From Polytrichum commune (Eukaryota > Streptophyta > Polytrichopsida > Polytrichales > Polytrichaceae), in contig OX485805.1 of the NCBI GenBank assembly GCA_950295325.1, positions 53,096,758-53,160,757 on the forward strand: DNA of 64,000 bases. Reading direction: 5' to 3'. Positions 1 through 12,900 of this stretch are shown here, one piece after another. The position numbers and the translations under genes were made by a program. Position 1 is the stretch's first letter, and every line of letters starts with the position of its first letter. The notes beneath the pieces were generated by a model. That model ran no database searches and was not told where the DNA came from. It saw only the letters and a list, made by a program, of their open reading frames with translations.

Positions 1-199
1 GGTTTATTTGTCAGCTGTTACCTAGCAGCCCACTCTCTTTCACCCTACAATTATGAATATCAAAATTTGAAGCAGACATCATAGCTCATTCTCTTCTCTT
101 TCTTCTTTTCTCTCCTACCTGGGAAGAATTTGTATGCTTGTAACAAAATCTCATCTTGTGGAAATTGCAGCAGTTGCTAAGAACATAAAGCATATGGTA

Positions 200-535
200 G
201 ACGTGTGTAAGTCAAACTCAACAATAATCTGGACACCTATATTTGAGTAGTATATGGATAGGTGTGGATGTAAGGGCTGGCACCAAAAAGACATGTATCT
301 AAAAGAGATTGGACTGAGTGATCAAAGTATCCTACCCATTCTAGGCTCAACAGAATTGGGGAACCTATATGACCATTTCATGAGCAAAGGAATCTTTACT
401 TCGATAATGAATAAGAGTTTGACAATTATGAGGCAAATCGCTACAGGCATGCTTTGAACTTGCTAATCATTTTACACTAGGTTGTGTGTTTCATATCCTT
501 TAAGAAGTGTTTGATTTGATATGATCTTGTCCGGT
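200..535 (+). repeat. Dispersed repeat family B, copy 1
   Basis: This stretch shares long collinear runs with about 4560-4860, 15160-15335 and 61180-61520 in the same orientation, and with about 21060-21490 and 28720-28930 inverted. Shared pieces include 'aataatctggacacct', 'agagattggact' and 'ttggggaacctatatgacc'. No conserved reading frame is kept between copies, so it is treated as a non-coding repeat. In several places it lies beside copies of the larger family RF1 and may be an end of the same element. Confidence 0.7.
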
Positions 536-1749
536 GGGGGGGATTAGAAACAATTTTTTTTTTAAAAACCTCACCCAATTTGAACATGCTAGCTAAAATA
601 TACAGGCTGCAAACTAAAAATGTCATATTTGCACTTGACACACATTGGACAGCTCATGGGGCCACCTCCCACAACAAGAACAGTGAGAACACCCTAAATC
701 AGTACATACCTTCCATCCACATAGATTGCCACCTAATGGATTGCAAACCCATGAGAATACTAGGTGGCGACCCATTTTGAGTTGCATGAGCAACTAAGGG
801 TGAAATAGGGAGACCAGTAGAGGTGCCTTAGATGGATACCATCCTCTATGCATGACATAATCTTTACTCTGCATTTTCTTGACTCTCACAAGATATTGTT
901 CTCCCTCTTTAGTATGACATGTTCGGGAAACACAAAAAGTCGTATTATCGAGGTGTCCTCTTCTCATTAATATGACAAATGGCGCAAAGTTGTCGTATTA
1001 TGGAGGGAGTACGAAAACATAAGTAATATGAGGTTTAAACACACACACACACACACACATACACACACATATATATACACACAACGAGTTTAAGCAATGT
1101 AAATGGTATGAAATAATAACTTATAACTCCAAACAAATACAAATATTTTCAAGAACTCTTGAAATAGGAGTCCAAAGATTTCTGGTGTTGCCTATCCAAG
1201 TTAGCAACTGTCATCTTATCTAATATCCCTACTAACTTTTGAAAACTAATAATTTCATAAACACCAAAATATAAATAATTCTCTAATAATAAACTAGACA
1301 ACAATGATGCATGACGTTTAGCAACATACTAGGTAGGAGGCCACTCTAACCCTAACCATGTCCGTTCTGCACTAGTAACCCTAATTATCATTAAGTTCCC
1401 AATGATAAGTGAAGTTCTCAAGTACTTCCCAAGTGAAAATGGATGTATTTTAAATATACATAACATAGATGAAAGGAATCTTAGCATTAACTACCTCTTT
1501 AATATGACAAAACGGAGATACTAAATGTCGCATTATCAAGTGTCGTAGTCGTAATAAAGAGGGAGTTTTGAACTAAAAAGTTTGTCGTGCAAAAATGTGT
1601 CGTAATATCGAGGGTGTCATATAAACGAGTGTTGTATTAATGAGGTTAGACTGTAGAGTGAAGTTCATAGCACCTAGAGCAATCACATAAAAACACGCGT
1701 AACAATCATAATCAAGCCATGATTATGCAAATAAGGTGTCATTCATGTT
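536..1749. other. AT-rich non-coding stretch with MITE-like pieces
   Basis: No supportable gene. About 898-1010 and 1492-1660 carry related sequence built from 'ctccctctttartatgac' on one side and 'gtcgtattatggagggagta' on the other, which resembles Stowaway/Tc1-mariner MITE ends of the CTCCCTC type. The flanking TA duplication is not clean, so class and ends are uncertain. A CA/TA microsatellite lies at about 1038-1084. Confidence 0.4.
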
Positions 1750-2305
1750 TCAAAATTCACTACTAGCAACGATATTACAAAACTCCGTGCAGTTATATGT
1801 CTCGAAACAATATTCATCTACAAGTTTAGTGTAGCCTTGTGGAGCTTCATACAACCTTAGCCAATTAATTGGCCAAAGGACAAAATAATTAGGTGCCATG
1901 CCAATTGCAGTTATCGGAGGGTCAATTTTATGAAGGGAAAAAAGGTAGTAGTTGTTTTGATACAACTCGGTGATTGTAAGAGAAACGTAGGCTTGGTTTA
2001 TCACCCTTGAGTGCAACATCTCACTTGCTACATTTTGAACAACACCCTTTCCAATGATGTGCGCCTTGGAGTCTTCCTCTTCATAACCACATATTTGCAC
2101 CACATTCCCCACTTTCTACACATTGTAAGAGCCGTATGTCAGTCCATATAAGTCACAAGAAAATTTAATCTTGTTTCTTGTGTTTTGCAATTATATCATA
2201 CTCTTAAGTAGATCATGAAACTCACCAAATCTTGTTTGAAGCCTTAGTAACACAAGGAGGTTTCTTAGGCCGACGTTTGTCAACTTTTTGTTCTCACCTA
2301 CTTTA
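1750..2305 (-). pseudogene. Broken protein-coding fragment, possibly transposase C-terminal region
   Basis: A 120-codon open frame (2112 to 1750) lies just after a possible splice acceptor (tgtgtag, about 2127). Before it, around 2305-2235, a lysine/arginine-rich stretch (KRRPKKPP) ends at a gtgagt donor and has an in-frame TGA ahead of it. Together they look like two exons of one decayed gene. The body (GKGVV near residue 22, hydrophobic beta-like segments after it) resembles the C-terminal part of plant En/Spm-type transposases, but no diagnostic motif is present and this assignment is weak. It could also be an unknown host gene remnant. Confidence 0.3.
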
Positions 2306-3875
2306 TCATTTTTTTTATTTTTTTTATTTTTACCCTTCTTGAAGGGCTATACTTTTCCTTCTCTAAATTATCTTTTTCTCTCTTTGATTTGCTTACCTAT
2401 GTGACATCAAATGGTTACATTGGTTAGTATGCTCCAAAAATCATCACAACTAGCACCAATGATAGTCATTCACCATGTCCAGTCAACCACTTTAGCATGA
2501 AAAATGATAAAACATTGTTCACAATCCTACTATACTAGATAAAATGACCTTGGCCAACTTCAAAAATTGTACCTCCACCTTCATTGGCCTCAAATCATAC
2601 GCAATATAACTTGAATTACTTAGCTCTATTGCATGTCGGTCTCACCTCTTAGCATAAATATTACTCATCTTTATCCTCCTTTGTCTTTACAAAATTGCAT
2701 ATATTAACTCTAAAAATTTCAATTTCCAAAAGATTAACCTCCATATGATCAAGCATATGGAAATATAAAATGAAAAATGTCAAATATATAAGATTAAGAA
2801 ACAAAGTCTCATAACATCACATATATTAAATTTACCTACCACATAAATCAACTCTAAAAATGTTCATAATATGTCAAACACATGAGATTGTTATTTGATT
2901 ATCACGTACATAAGAACAAATCAAATCGAGTTTTGTACTTGATCACAATCCTCATGCCCTAACGAGGTTTTTTGGGACCCATAAGGTTTTTGTGCCTCTA
3001 CCACAATTGGTATTTCAGCTACGGCACCAAATTCTTAAGTTCTGTTTATAGAGTATTTTGACCTTGAGCATCCAAGGAGACAAACTTTTAGGAGAATTTT
3101 ATTTTTTATTATTAGCAATTGAAGGACGTTGGCCACGTATTGGCGAGGTAGCCACTATTCCATTAGGATATCAAGCTTAACCGTCGCTGCATCTAGTGTG
3201 CTTTAAAGTGCATTGAATTTTAAATCTAGTTGTCTTACATGTGACCTTGTGACCTTGTGTCCTCAAGCCTTATACTATTGATGAGATATAGATGAGAAGA
3301 TACCCCACAACCACATTGAGCATCATGTACCCTTTTTATTGATTTTTGATTTAAAAAAAATTAATATGAAAGATGTTGGTTGGCCAACTTTTGATTGATA
3401 CCAAATGATTGGCAAATGTTTATTCTAATTGAGGTTATTGGAAAAATATGACCATGTATCTAGCTTTTGGATTGGGCCTATGAGTATCTGAGATATAAAA
3501 TATTGAATCTCAATCAATAAATATTTTGGGCTACATGTTTTCTAGGGTTTGAGGTTTGAGGGCCAGGGCTGTGGTATAGGTTTTAGGATGTATGTGGTTG
3601 ATGATCAATACTAAGTGCCTGATTTGGCGACTTTGGGATTTACATAGATAAATATCATTTGAGATTTGGTTTATTGTTTTAGATGTATCAAGGAAGATGA
3701 TATGAGTATACAAGGCTATAGGTTTCATAGGTTTAGGGTTTGATGTCTAATGTATAAGGTTTAGTGTATGGGATATAAGTAAGTGATTTTATGAATAAAT
3801 TATTTAGGGGTTGACACGTGGTAGCATCTTTTAGTGATACAAAATGATTGGCCAATGTTTAATATAAATTGAGGT

Positions 3876-3906
<31 letters not shown>

Positions 3907-4559
3907 GCTTATTGATTTGGACTTATGAGTAGGCGACAATAAAATATTGTTCATATTCAGAAATACATGTGTGGGCTTTTGAATCTATGCTTTACGGTTT
4001 GAACGCTAGGGTTAGAGTATAGGTTATGGGGGTTTGTACTAGATTCCTTTTGTGGTACCAACTCATTAGTCATTTTTATATTCATACTCTAAATTGAAGT
4101 TATTAAATAAGTAACAAACCTTATTTAGCTTATTATTTTGGCCCTATAAAGTAGGAAATATTGAAATATCAGACCTTCATGAATACATTAGGCTATAGGT
4201 TCTACAGTTGAAGGCTTGAAAGCTAGGTATAGGGTGGGGGGTTATAAGGTATAGGAATGTGAGATCGATAATCAATACTAGGTGCTTTAATTCGTGAGTT
4301 TAAGGTTTACAAAAACCTTGGAATTAATATTTGAGAATCTAATTTGAGTTCAAATAGGTACCAATACATATTTAAATATAATATTGGCACCTATGAACAT
4401 GGTTTAGCTTGTAGGGTAAGAGGATAGGCATAGGATTTGGAGTTTGGGGCCACTTGTGAGCATTTAATTGTCTATTCAATTTAATTTTAAATGAGCAACA
4501 CATTTCCATTGCCAAAGAATGAAATTAAGGAAAATGTGCCTAATTCACTTGTTATCTTG
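2306..4559. other. AT-rich non-coding stretch with degenerate tandem units
   Basis: No gene seen. From about 3370 to 4330 three degenerate copies of one unit follow each other; each carries 'accaaatgattgg'-like sequence, then 'attgaggttatt', then 'gatcaatactaagtgc'-like sequence. An (AT)n run lies at about 3885-3905. The unit has no open frame conserved between copies. Confidence 0.45.
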
Positions 4560-4860
4560 ATTGCACACCTATGTTCAATGATGGGTGAAGTCTAACTCCA
4601 AGAATGGATACCAAAAAGATATGTGATTCAAATAAATTGGACTATGTGCTCAATTTTTGATAACTAGCCTAGGTTCAATAATCAACATAATTGGGGAACC
4701 TATATGACCATTTAATGAGCACGGATATCTTGACTTGGATAATGAATGAGATGTTCATGTGAGCTCCGAAAATTATGAGGAAAGTGGCTACGGTATTGAT
4801 TTGGATTTGGTAACCATTATCAGGATGGCATTGACATCATGTGCTACAAATGTTTGACAG
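4560..4860 (+). repeat. Dispersed repeat family B, copy 2
   Basis: Collinear with 200-535: 'ttggggaacctatatgacca' is shared exactly, followed by the same order of diverged blocks (attatgagg...ctacgg...ttgctaa/ttggtaacc). Non-coding. Confidence 0.65.
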
Positions 4861-5494
4861 ACACAAATCGATCTAAGTTAGAAAAACACCGAGGATGACA
4901 GACACAATATGTGACATACACAGATGCTTTTGGAAATGCATTTGTGGATTCATGTGTAACAAATGGGATCTTTTTGAAGATCCGCTCATAGGAGTACTCG
5001 TGGGTGTTGAATGCAACAATGAGTTGTCGATTATGTAATTGGGGCATAACTGTGCGCTGACCTTGCGATAAGATAAGATGAGCGGGTGAACAAACTGGCA
5101 GGTGAAGCCCATGTTGCTTATGAACTCTCTTCTCCCTTGTGAGGTGTAGTGTTAAATACTGAGACTACATCATTCCTCAGATCGTAGATTTGATCATAGT
5201 GAAATGTTGTGCGTTCCTCTGCATTTGCTAGAGTTCATACCGAGCCTTCTATTGACAGTGGGTGTAGAATGCAATGGCATACATAATACCTTGTCACCAA
5301 AAAAATGACCAGATTTTGTTTTCAGCTTCTCAACTGGATGCCGCTCGATCCTCAGAAGAGGCACACCATTTAATGCAGGAGTTCAATTGTAAGCCTCCTT
5401 TCAGAAGAGGAGGTTTAGTCAAGAGCAGTGGGTTGAAATTGCTATTTGCTACTTGTAGAGAGTTCTGATTTTGTGTTTGCAGGAGCTTCTCATA

Positions 5495-6483
5495 TTACCT
5501 ACTTTTTGTTGCTGTTTTGTGAGTGTTATCATCAGAATCATGTTCACTATCATCTTTGGAGGAATCTTTGTGTACATCCATCTCATGCATTTGGGCGGCA
5601 GTTGCTCGCTCAGCTGCTGCAAGAGCTTCAGGGGTGTTGAGATCAGCAATTCCCAAAGGTAAGTCCTGCACAAATATTTTAGTGTTAGAATATGTGGGCC
5701 TTGTGTGGTTACTCTTGTCAATCAGAAACCTACATTTGAGTGGTACACGGCAAAGGTTGTAGTTAAGAACGGTAATGAAAGAGACATGTGTTACAACGAG
5801 ATTGAACAATGTGCACAAATATATTAACCAGTTAAGGCTGCCCAGAGGGCGGACACCGAAAAGACACATGTTAGCATGATGAGATTGGAGTATGTGCATG
5901 AATTATAATATCCGGTCTAGCTTCACCGATGAAGACAATTGAGAGGGCCTATATAATTGTTAAGAGAATGAAAATCTTCGCTATGGACTTTTAAGATTCC
6001 GTTTCTTGAACTTGAAATGACAATCCTTGTCATTCACAATTGCTAACGAGATGAGACAATTTCCAAGCCAAGACAAGAGTCAGAAATGTCTCTGGAGTTG
6101 GAAGTGCTCAAAAGAGGACCGCTTAGCTTAATTAGCACTCGAACTGAAGGATAGGTCCTTTATAACCACTGCAGAAGGTTTTAATGTAGAATTGGCAAGG
6201 GATCTCATTCGTAGACAAACATTAGGGTAACTGGAATTTTTATGACGCACAAGATGGCAGCAATGAGTATTGGAGGAAGAAAGCAGAGTTTTGTCGCAAA
6301 TACCATCTCTATGTGTGGTGCTGCGCCATTGGCACTGACTGCTTCTATGTCGAACTCCTGTTGTCCCTTCTCCTCAATGCCAGCCATCAGCTTTCTATTC
6401 GCTTCATCCACGATGGGAAGAAATGCTCTCACCCGATCCAGCACTGCTGCCACAAAGTCATCAGAAGAACACAGAGAATCGTA
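5495..6483 (-). CDS. NOPCHAP1-like (C12orf45-like) protein, two 3' exons
   Basis: Two minus-strand exons join in phase 0. Exon 6483-6304 encodes about 60 residues with VLDRVRAFLPIVDEANRKLM, FDIEAV and, at its end, IEM; it is preceded by a tcacag acceptor and followed by gtattt. Exon 5665-5495, after ttgtgcag, starts DLPLGIADL and runs through TPEALAAAERA to an acidic, Ser/Asp-rich tail and TAA. The joined core (FLPxxxxAN, FDIE, IEMDLxLG) matches the NOPCHAP1 family, small chaperones that bring box C/D snoRNP NOP58 to the R2TP complex in human cells; a plant role in snoRNP assembly is inferred. The 638-bp intron holds no other frame. The first exon(s) are not resolved; a GC-richer stretch at 6.8-7.1 kb is the likely promoter or first-exon area. 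No stop or frameshift breaks the visible part, so it may be functional. Confidence 0.72.
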
Positions 6484-6790
6484 CTGTGATGCAGCCAGAG
6501 TTCAAATTGAAGCGAATTCCTGTCCACCATGATAATGAATTTGTTTGCTTCCAGATGGACGTAAATCATGCTAGTGTCGCAAAGTGGCGAAGTGCAAGAT
6601 TTGGGTGTGCATTGTTTTCTTTGTGAATATTGAATTTGAGGCACGAGCAATGCTCCTACAATGTGGCCAAAATTGGAACTCAAAAAATACCTGTCCAAAG
6701 TGAAGATAAACTTGTTCTAGACGTAAATTATGCCAGTGTTGCAGAGTGACGAAGCACAAGACATAAGGACTTAGGGTTTAGGGTTTACGA
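6484..6790. other. Upstream part of NOPCHAP1-like gene, with partial duplication and telomere-like motif
   Basis: About 6565-6610 and 6725-6770 are related (aaattatgccagtgttgcagagtgacgaag-like versus aatcatgctagtgtcgcaaagtggcgaag), a small duplication. A short interstitial telomere-like string (ttagggtttagggttt) lies at about 6771-6786. No N-terminal exon could be fixed here. Confidence 0.35.
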
Positions 6791-7104
6791 CACCACTATC
6801 ATATGCTTCATGCATCGAACAACTGCTCCTTGTGAATTCAAATCAAAATCAAAATCAGGAACAACCGAAGGTAATCGAGAGAAGCTCACGGGGTCGCTCT
6901 CTCACTCCAGTTGCTCCTTGCTTGTCGGCTCCTGTCTCTTCTCCTTCGTCTCCGTCATATTCCCTCCACACATACACACATACGCACACACAGACGCGCG
7001 CTCATGTCGTTGGATGAGTACCCTGAAGTGGATTCAGACTCCTTTTGAGGAATAAATGGGTTAATACTCATATATTGAGCATGGTTCCTGAGGAGAGGCG
7101 ACAG

Positions 7105-7380
7105 CAAGGCGCTCCACTTGATAACCCATGAAATCTCGGGTTCAAATCCTTGCGCGCACGCTTGCCTCGCCCCACCGCACCTGGAACCATACCCAAAACC
7201 ACACCAAAATGAGCTCCAAAGAAGAGCGCTTACCATGCCTCCGGTTGGTGGCGGAGGTAGCAGCGGATCTAGCTACCACCATGGCAAGCTTGCTCGCCAA
7301 GGCCAAAGCCGCGAAGCAAGCCCAAATCCAAAGAGCCGCCGAAGATCGGAAACGACGCCTTTGATGCGCACAGAAGACGC
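7105..7380 (+). other. tRNA-like B-box and small basic/helical open frame, uncertain
   Basis: 'gggttcaaatcc' (about 7138-7149) fits a pol III B-box and is followed about 60 bases later by an ATG (7210) opening a 51-codon frame that is rich in Ala, Lys and Arg (MASLLAKAKAAKQAQIQ...RKRRL). The B-box hints at a tRNA-derived SINE head, but no convincing A-box was found. The frame may be the 5' part of a repeat, since it runs straight into the tandem repeat at 7393. Neither reading is firm. Confidence 0.2.
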
Positions 7381-7392
7381 GCTCAAGGCCTA

Positions 7393-7582
7393 AGAGCCAA
7401 AGAAGCTCAACAATGTGTCATTGAAGCTCAACAATATGAGCCAATGGAGATCGGGTGATGCCCAAAGCAAAACACCCCCCAAAACAAAGAGCCAAAGAAG
7501 CTCGAAAACATGCCATTGAAGCTCAACAAATATGAGCCAATGGAGCTCGGGTGAAGTCCAAAGCAAAAACACCCCCCGAAAC
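7393..7582 (+). repeat. Two-copy tandem repeat, period about 95 bp
   Basis: The unit starting 'agagccaaagaagctc' occurs at 7393 and again at 7488, each ending in an A-rich, C-run segment (aaaacacccccc). The copies differ by scattered substitutions and small indels. Confidence 0.8.
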
Positions 7583-7949
7583 GCAAAATTTTATTTGTTT
7601 TTTTGGGAAGCTTTGGGAAATGTCAATAAAGCATGAAATTAACTCGGAAGTCAACCACATAACAAAATCCTCGTAGCATCGATGTTATAACTTTTGTGAC
7701 TTACCATTTGAAGGGTTTTTTGTCATTCTAAAATGAAAACTTAAATTAGTGTGTTGATTTTAGTGTGTATATTTAATGGAAGTTTAGGTAATGCCTTCTA
7801 CTTTCGCAAGTATTCATACACATTCAAGCGTGATTAAATGTAATCAAGTCTTATTAACCGTCAATGAGCGCAAGTCCTTTTTTGTGTGTGGATTTAAAGC
7901 TAGAGATGTACGAGAGGCGGGTGCCTAGGGGTTGCTTGGTTGTGTTGTA
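7583..7949. other. AT-rich non-coding stretch
   Basis: No gene or repeat structure recognised. Confidence 0.4.
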
Positions 7950-9740
7950 TCTTGGGTGTGGGGTAGAATTTGGGGTGGTATAGGGGGGGGGGTGGATGTG
8001 TTTGGTGGAAAGACAGTTGTGGCTTGCAAAAGTGCATTTTTCCATTTTCTAAATTTGGTATGGTATTTATTTTTGAATTCTTTAATAATGAGTATGCGTG
8101 TGTTCGTGCGATCTTGGATTTGGGGTAGGATGGCAATGTTGAAGGAGAAGAATTTTTCTAAGGAATTTCTCTATATTGGATCTTTTTGTTTGGGTGAGAG
8201 TGGGGTAAAATGGGCTTTTGTACCATTCTTCCCATAGCGGGGAATTGTTGAGAGGAAAGGTGGTGTCTATGAAGTCTAGATGGATGTTGAGGTGTTTTCT
8301 TTAGTATAAATAAGGATCTAGTGGTTGGTGATCTAGAGCACACTTGATATAATAATGTAATAGGTGTTCAGCTCCACCGTATTTGTTGGCTCTAAATTTC
8401 ACTATTCCTTGGTATATTTGGCTTAATGGGCTTGGGTCATTGAGTGTCTATGTGAGTTGTTTGCTAAGTGTAATGGCATATCTTGGGAGCAGGGAGAATG
8501 CTTCAATGCCGAACGTTTCGCAGAGTAGCTGGGCAAGGATGTTAAGGGAGTCTTTGGGGATGTTACACATGGATTTTGTGAGTTTGATGAGGAGTATTTT
8601 AGTTTCTTGATGTTTGGGACAAAAAATGGGCAACATAAAAGGCATATTCGATGCCTAGACGAATGACTATGTTTAAGATCTTTATCTTTTGTTGTAGTGA
8701 TGCGGAGAATAATGTAAGACCATGCTTTGTTTTTTGATTTTTGCCATAGTGATTTCATTTTGTATGGCCCATTTTAAGGATGGGACTAGTCGTATTCCTA
8801 GGTATGTGTATGCTTCGTTTTGTGAGAGAATGGGGAGTTGTTGTTGTTTATAGTTAATGTTTTGGGCTTGTAGTTTTGATTTGTTGGGGCATCATGTGAC
8901 TACGCATTTGTTTATGCCTAGTTTCATGTTTACCCAACCGGAGTATCGTCTTAGTTAGTTGAGTTGGGGTTGTATGTGTATATAGTCAACAAGGATGGCT
9001 AGGTCGTCGGCGTAGGTTATGGTTGTGATACTATTTGAATGGATGTTGTTGTTGTAAAGTGTGCACATTAGAAGGAGGTGATTGATTCTACGTAGATTTA
9101 GCCAACTAGTTCGATGGCGTCTGGTGGGTATCCAAGATCTTCCATTATGGCCAATAATCTAGGTTGGTCTATGAAGCCAAATGTGTTTTAAATATCTATG
9201 TGAGTTAGGTAGGTATCTTTGATTGTGAATTTGGCGTCGTCGAAGGCGGCGATGATTGCTTGAATTTATCTAGCCATATTTCTCATGGATCTTAAGCTTT
9301 CTTGGCTGTGGCAGAGGATTTTATATTGTTCAACAAATGTGGTGAGGATGGAGGTGAGTATAATTGTAAAGAGTTTGTAGATGGTGCATGCGAGGACTAT
9401 GGGTTTGTAATTTGTGACAATTGTGGATGGAGGAGTATGATGATCCTATGTTTCCATTCACAAGGTATTGCTTTCTGGTGGCAACATTGTAGGGAGAATA
9501 GGTACATCATGTTGTGGAGTTTGCATGGTAGGGCTCTTAGGATATGATTGGGGATACAATCTCGTATGGGGGATTTGCCTATGGATCATAGATTTTGGAT
9601 GTACGTGTGGTATATAATTCTAGTGAATGAAGCGGCTAATGGAAGGAGCATGAAGGAGGTTTTTGTGTGTTTCATATCCTACAAAATGTGGCCTAGGTGC
9701 ATCAAGAAAAGTACCCAAAAGCATATTTTTAACTTACACA
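7950..9740 (-). pseudogene. LINE (non-LTR retrotransposon) reverse transcriptase remnant
   Basis: Reading the minus strand with several frame changes gives the ordered blocks of a LINE reverse transcriptase. LRALPCKLHNMMYLF and WKHRIIILL lie near 9545-9440. TIKDTYLTHIDI and PRLLAIMEDLGYPPDAIELVG follow near 9240-9110, the palm motif YADDLAILVD is near 9020, and a YLGIRL thumb-side block is near 8800. Coding-like sequence (LLCETFGIEAFSLLPRYA) continues to about 8100. YADD is the catalytic metal-binding motif. Many stops and at least four frame changes show the copy is dead. Neither an endonuclease domain nor a poly-A tail was identified, so it is truncated at both ends. Confidence 0.75.
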
Positions 9741-9819
9741 AAGAAGGCTAAGAATTAAACTTGAGCGTTGAGGTTTGATTCCGCATTTCAAGCCACTCCT
9801 TAAAGATGGTGGTTGTCAA

Positions 9820-9965
9820 TAGGGGAGTGCTATCTTGTGAGTGGTGAGCAATGAGCGGTGATTAATGAGTGGTAACTTGTGAGCAGTGAAGAAGGCAATT
9901 TATTTGGTAATAAAACCACTGGTATCTTATAACCGTGGTATTTTGGCATGAAGAATAACAATTTT
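9820..9965 (+). mobile_element. Remnant of the GCTATCTTGTGAG foldback MITE
   Basis: 'gctatcttgtgagtggtgag' at about 9829 matches the outer TIR of the MITE at 48593-48934, with the same gagcggtgag-type internal repetition after it. The other end is poorly preserved (ggtatcttataaccg near 9933 is a weak candidate). Confidence 0.55.
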
Positions 9966-12900
9966 AGGGTTTAGTAAAAGAAGAGTGGGGAAGATAAACA
10001 AGATGAAGGAAAACGATAAACAATACATGATAAATTTAGACTACTTTTTTTCTTTTTTTTGCGTTTAGAGTTATAGCTATTTCATTACGCTAGGTGTCTC
10101 ACAAAGGATGATATATGTTGAATGAAGACTTGGTTGTATGAGGGCTCAATGCAAATCATATTGCAAAGAATATGTGATCGAGTTTGAAATTCATGCAAGT
10201 TTAAGATATAGGGAGAGAAGGAAATGCCATCAAAAACATTAACTAAGTTTCTATAATGTCCAAATATTTCTACAAGGAATGACAAAAAAATGTTAGGTTT
10301 ACATTTGGTGTTGGCAATACGCAGTTTCAATTAGTACTGAGCAAGACAAAATAGAATTGGTGACACTAAATGCAATATCTAGTGTAGCGTGCCTAGCTCA
10401 CACCCACAATAGGTCCTCAGAACAATCCCTTTTGTCGACACCAAGAGCCCCCCCCCCCCCCCCTTGCCACCGGCACTTCACACATAGGTGGGGGAACCCT
10501 TGCCGATTAGCTCGACATGTGGGGCCCATGCCACCCCCATTTTCCACCCACCCGCTAGCCTTCGCTTTCTTTTATTTTCTTTTCAAAAATTGTCAATTTT
10601 TTGGCATTTGCTTTTTGGGAGGGTGGGGAATGGACTGAACAAGGGGTGTAAACCTCACAACCACCACCGTGATGTCTCTGTTGTATATACATGATTTTCA
10701 TATATATTCTTGTTTTTTGTTATGATATTTCTATATATACGGACACTTTAATAAAAGGTTCCATATGTACATGGCTCGCATTCTCAAGAAAGTCGAGTGC
10801 CCCACCGACTCGTGGTCAAATCCAGCCAAACCGTCGTGTTGAAAACCTAACCTAGCATTGGTAAGCAAGGTGCAAGTATTTTCAACTAGACCAAAAGAAT
10901 AGTGAACACTTAATGGGTGCAAGCATGATAATAAAGTGGACCAAAATAGTGCTCCAGTATGCTAAAACCATAATTTTGTTGGTCAAATGCCTAAAAGTAG
11001 TAGCACAGTGTTGTTTAAATTGGAATTGTTTTCACGATGACCTCTATTGTTGTGTCAAGTACTCAAATGTAAAATATCAAGTTGAGATCTTTAAATCCTA
11101 TCATTAAAAGTGATGCTCTAAAGCAAATAGTTGAATTTGGTTTTGGATTTAGATTTTATGACCTTGGATTTTAAAATTGGATTTTTTTTATATTCATGGA
11201 ATTCATTATCCACTTGAGCGCATCATCAATTTTAATTTATTTATTGAAAATTATTAGTTAAATGTAATTTTATCATACCTTAAACAAATTTTAAACATTT
11301 GCTTGTTCAATATCACCTACTTGCACGCCACTTGAACCGTCTTCTAAAATATATAGAATTTTCTTGGAATTATTTTTGTCATCATAAAGTGCTTGGCTTT
11401 ATAGATCAATATGTTTTTTAAATGTCTGTGATTTTTTTTCTTCACAAAATTCAAATGTAGTGTATAGTTTTGAATCACTTTCACTGAACACTAGGCATGG
11501 ATCAGGAGCTATCCACTTTATCATCATTGCACCCTAAAACAATCATTACCATCCACAAATTGACCAAAAAGTAGGTCTAATACTTGGGAAGTGCACTCAA
11601 AATTGTACATACCTCCTATGTGGGTGCATAAACATGGTATTATATAAGGTTAGGGAATATAAAAGGAATATAACTATAAGATAATAACTTTCTTCAGTTT
11701 TTAGGCATACTAGACTACTTCTAATGCAATGAGATTTGTAAGCATACATTAAAGGTTGTAAGCATGATGATTTTGTGGTGTATGTATGTCAAACATTTCA
11801 CTATTTTTCATTTTCCAGCTTGTATGAATACTTGAGCTATTTCTTATCGATAAGTTGTATGTATATCATTTTTTCATAGCTTCAAACACTCTATAGAGGA
11901 GTATTAATTTAGGAGCTACATGTGCACATCATTTCTCACTTCATCTATGTGTGCAGCCCTTGAGGTCTAAAATACCCCATGGTGCACTTAATGTATTGCA
12001 TGTGTAGCAAATAGGTGCACATCCTTCACAAATAACCATATATGATACTCTCACATCATATGGCTTCGTCTCAAAATAGATGATGAGCCATAAAGAAATA
12101 TTAATTGTGATTATGGGTTACAAATATACATAGGGCTAGGGTACCCTAAACCATCACTGGAAAAGAGATTCAAGGATGGAAGATGATTCATATGAGGCCA
12201 CCAAGTAGGCCAAATCAGTCATCACCTCATTCTCAAGTTTTAGGCTAAGATTTCACATCATAATGGTCTTCAATCAAATTGGGTAGAATCAAACACTAAT
12301 AAATAAAGGAATAAACTTACCAATTATATTGGGTAACTCATGAAGGAATTTAAAGGAAATCTTTGATGAAAGGACTTGAAATCAAGATAGAAGTTCTTTC
12401 CACTTAGTCCATATTGTAAAGGTGGTGAGAAGTTACTTAACCTTAAACATTACACTAGGTAATAATATTGGAAGACATAATCTTAGTTCTATCCTAAAGA
12501 CACCTAGTCTTGATATTAGGGTTAGGAGAACATAAGCTTGTAAGAACTCTTGAGCACGTAATTCTAGGAAAATTCCTCTGAGTCTTGGGAAAACCTTTGC
12601 TACAAAGGAAACATATGTTTGAAAATAAAATCATAATATCGCAGAAGTTTAAGAAATCCATTCGATTGATCAAGATTAGGAAATAATGTTGGGAGATTAA
12701 GTGTTAATATTAGATGATAGTTTGAACCTTTGAGAAGTTAAAATTATACCTAGAAGAGAATATTTCTATTCACCTCTAGATTACTAGAAGAAGACTAAGT
12801 TCAAGACTAATATGCAAATATCCACTTCACATAATTTAGATTCTTAGGATTGTTTCAAAGATTAATTCTTATAGGAGTGATGTTCATGTAGGCAGTCAAC

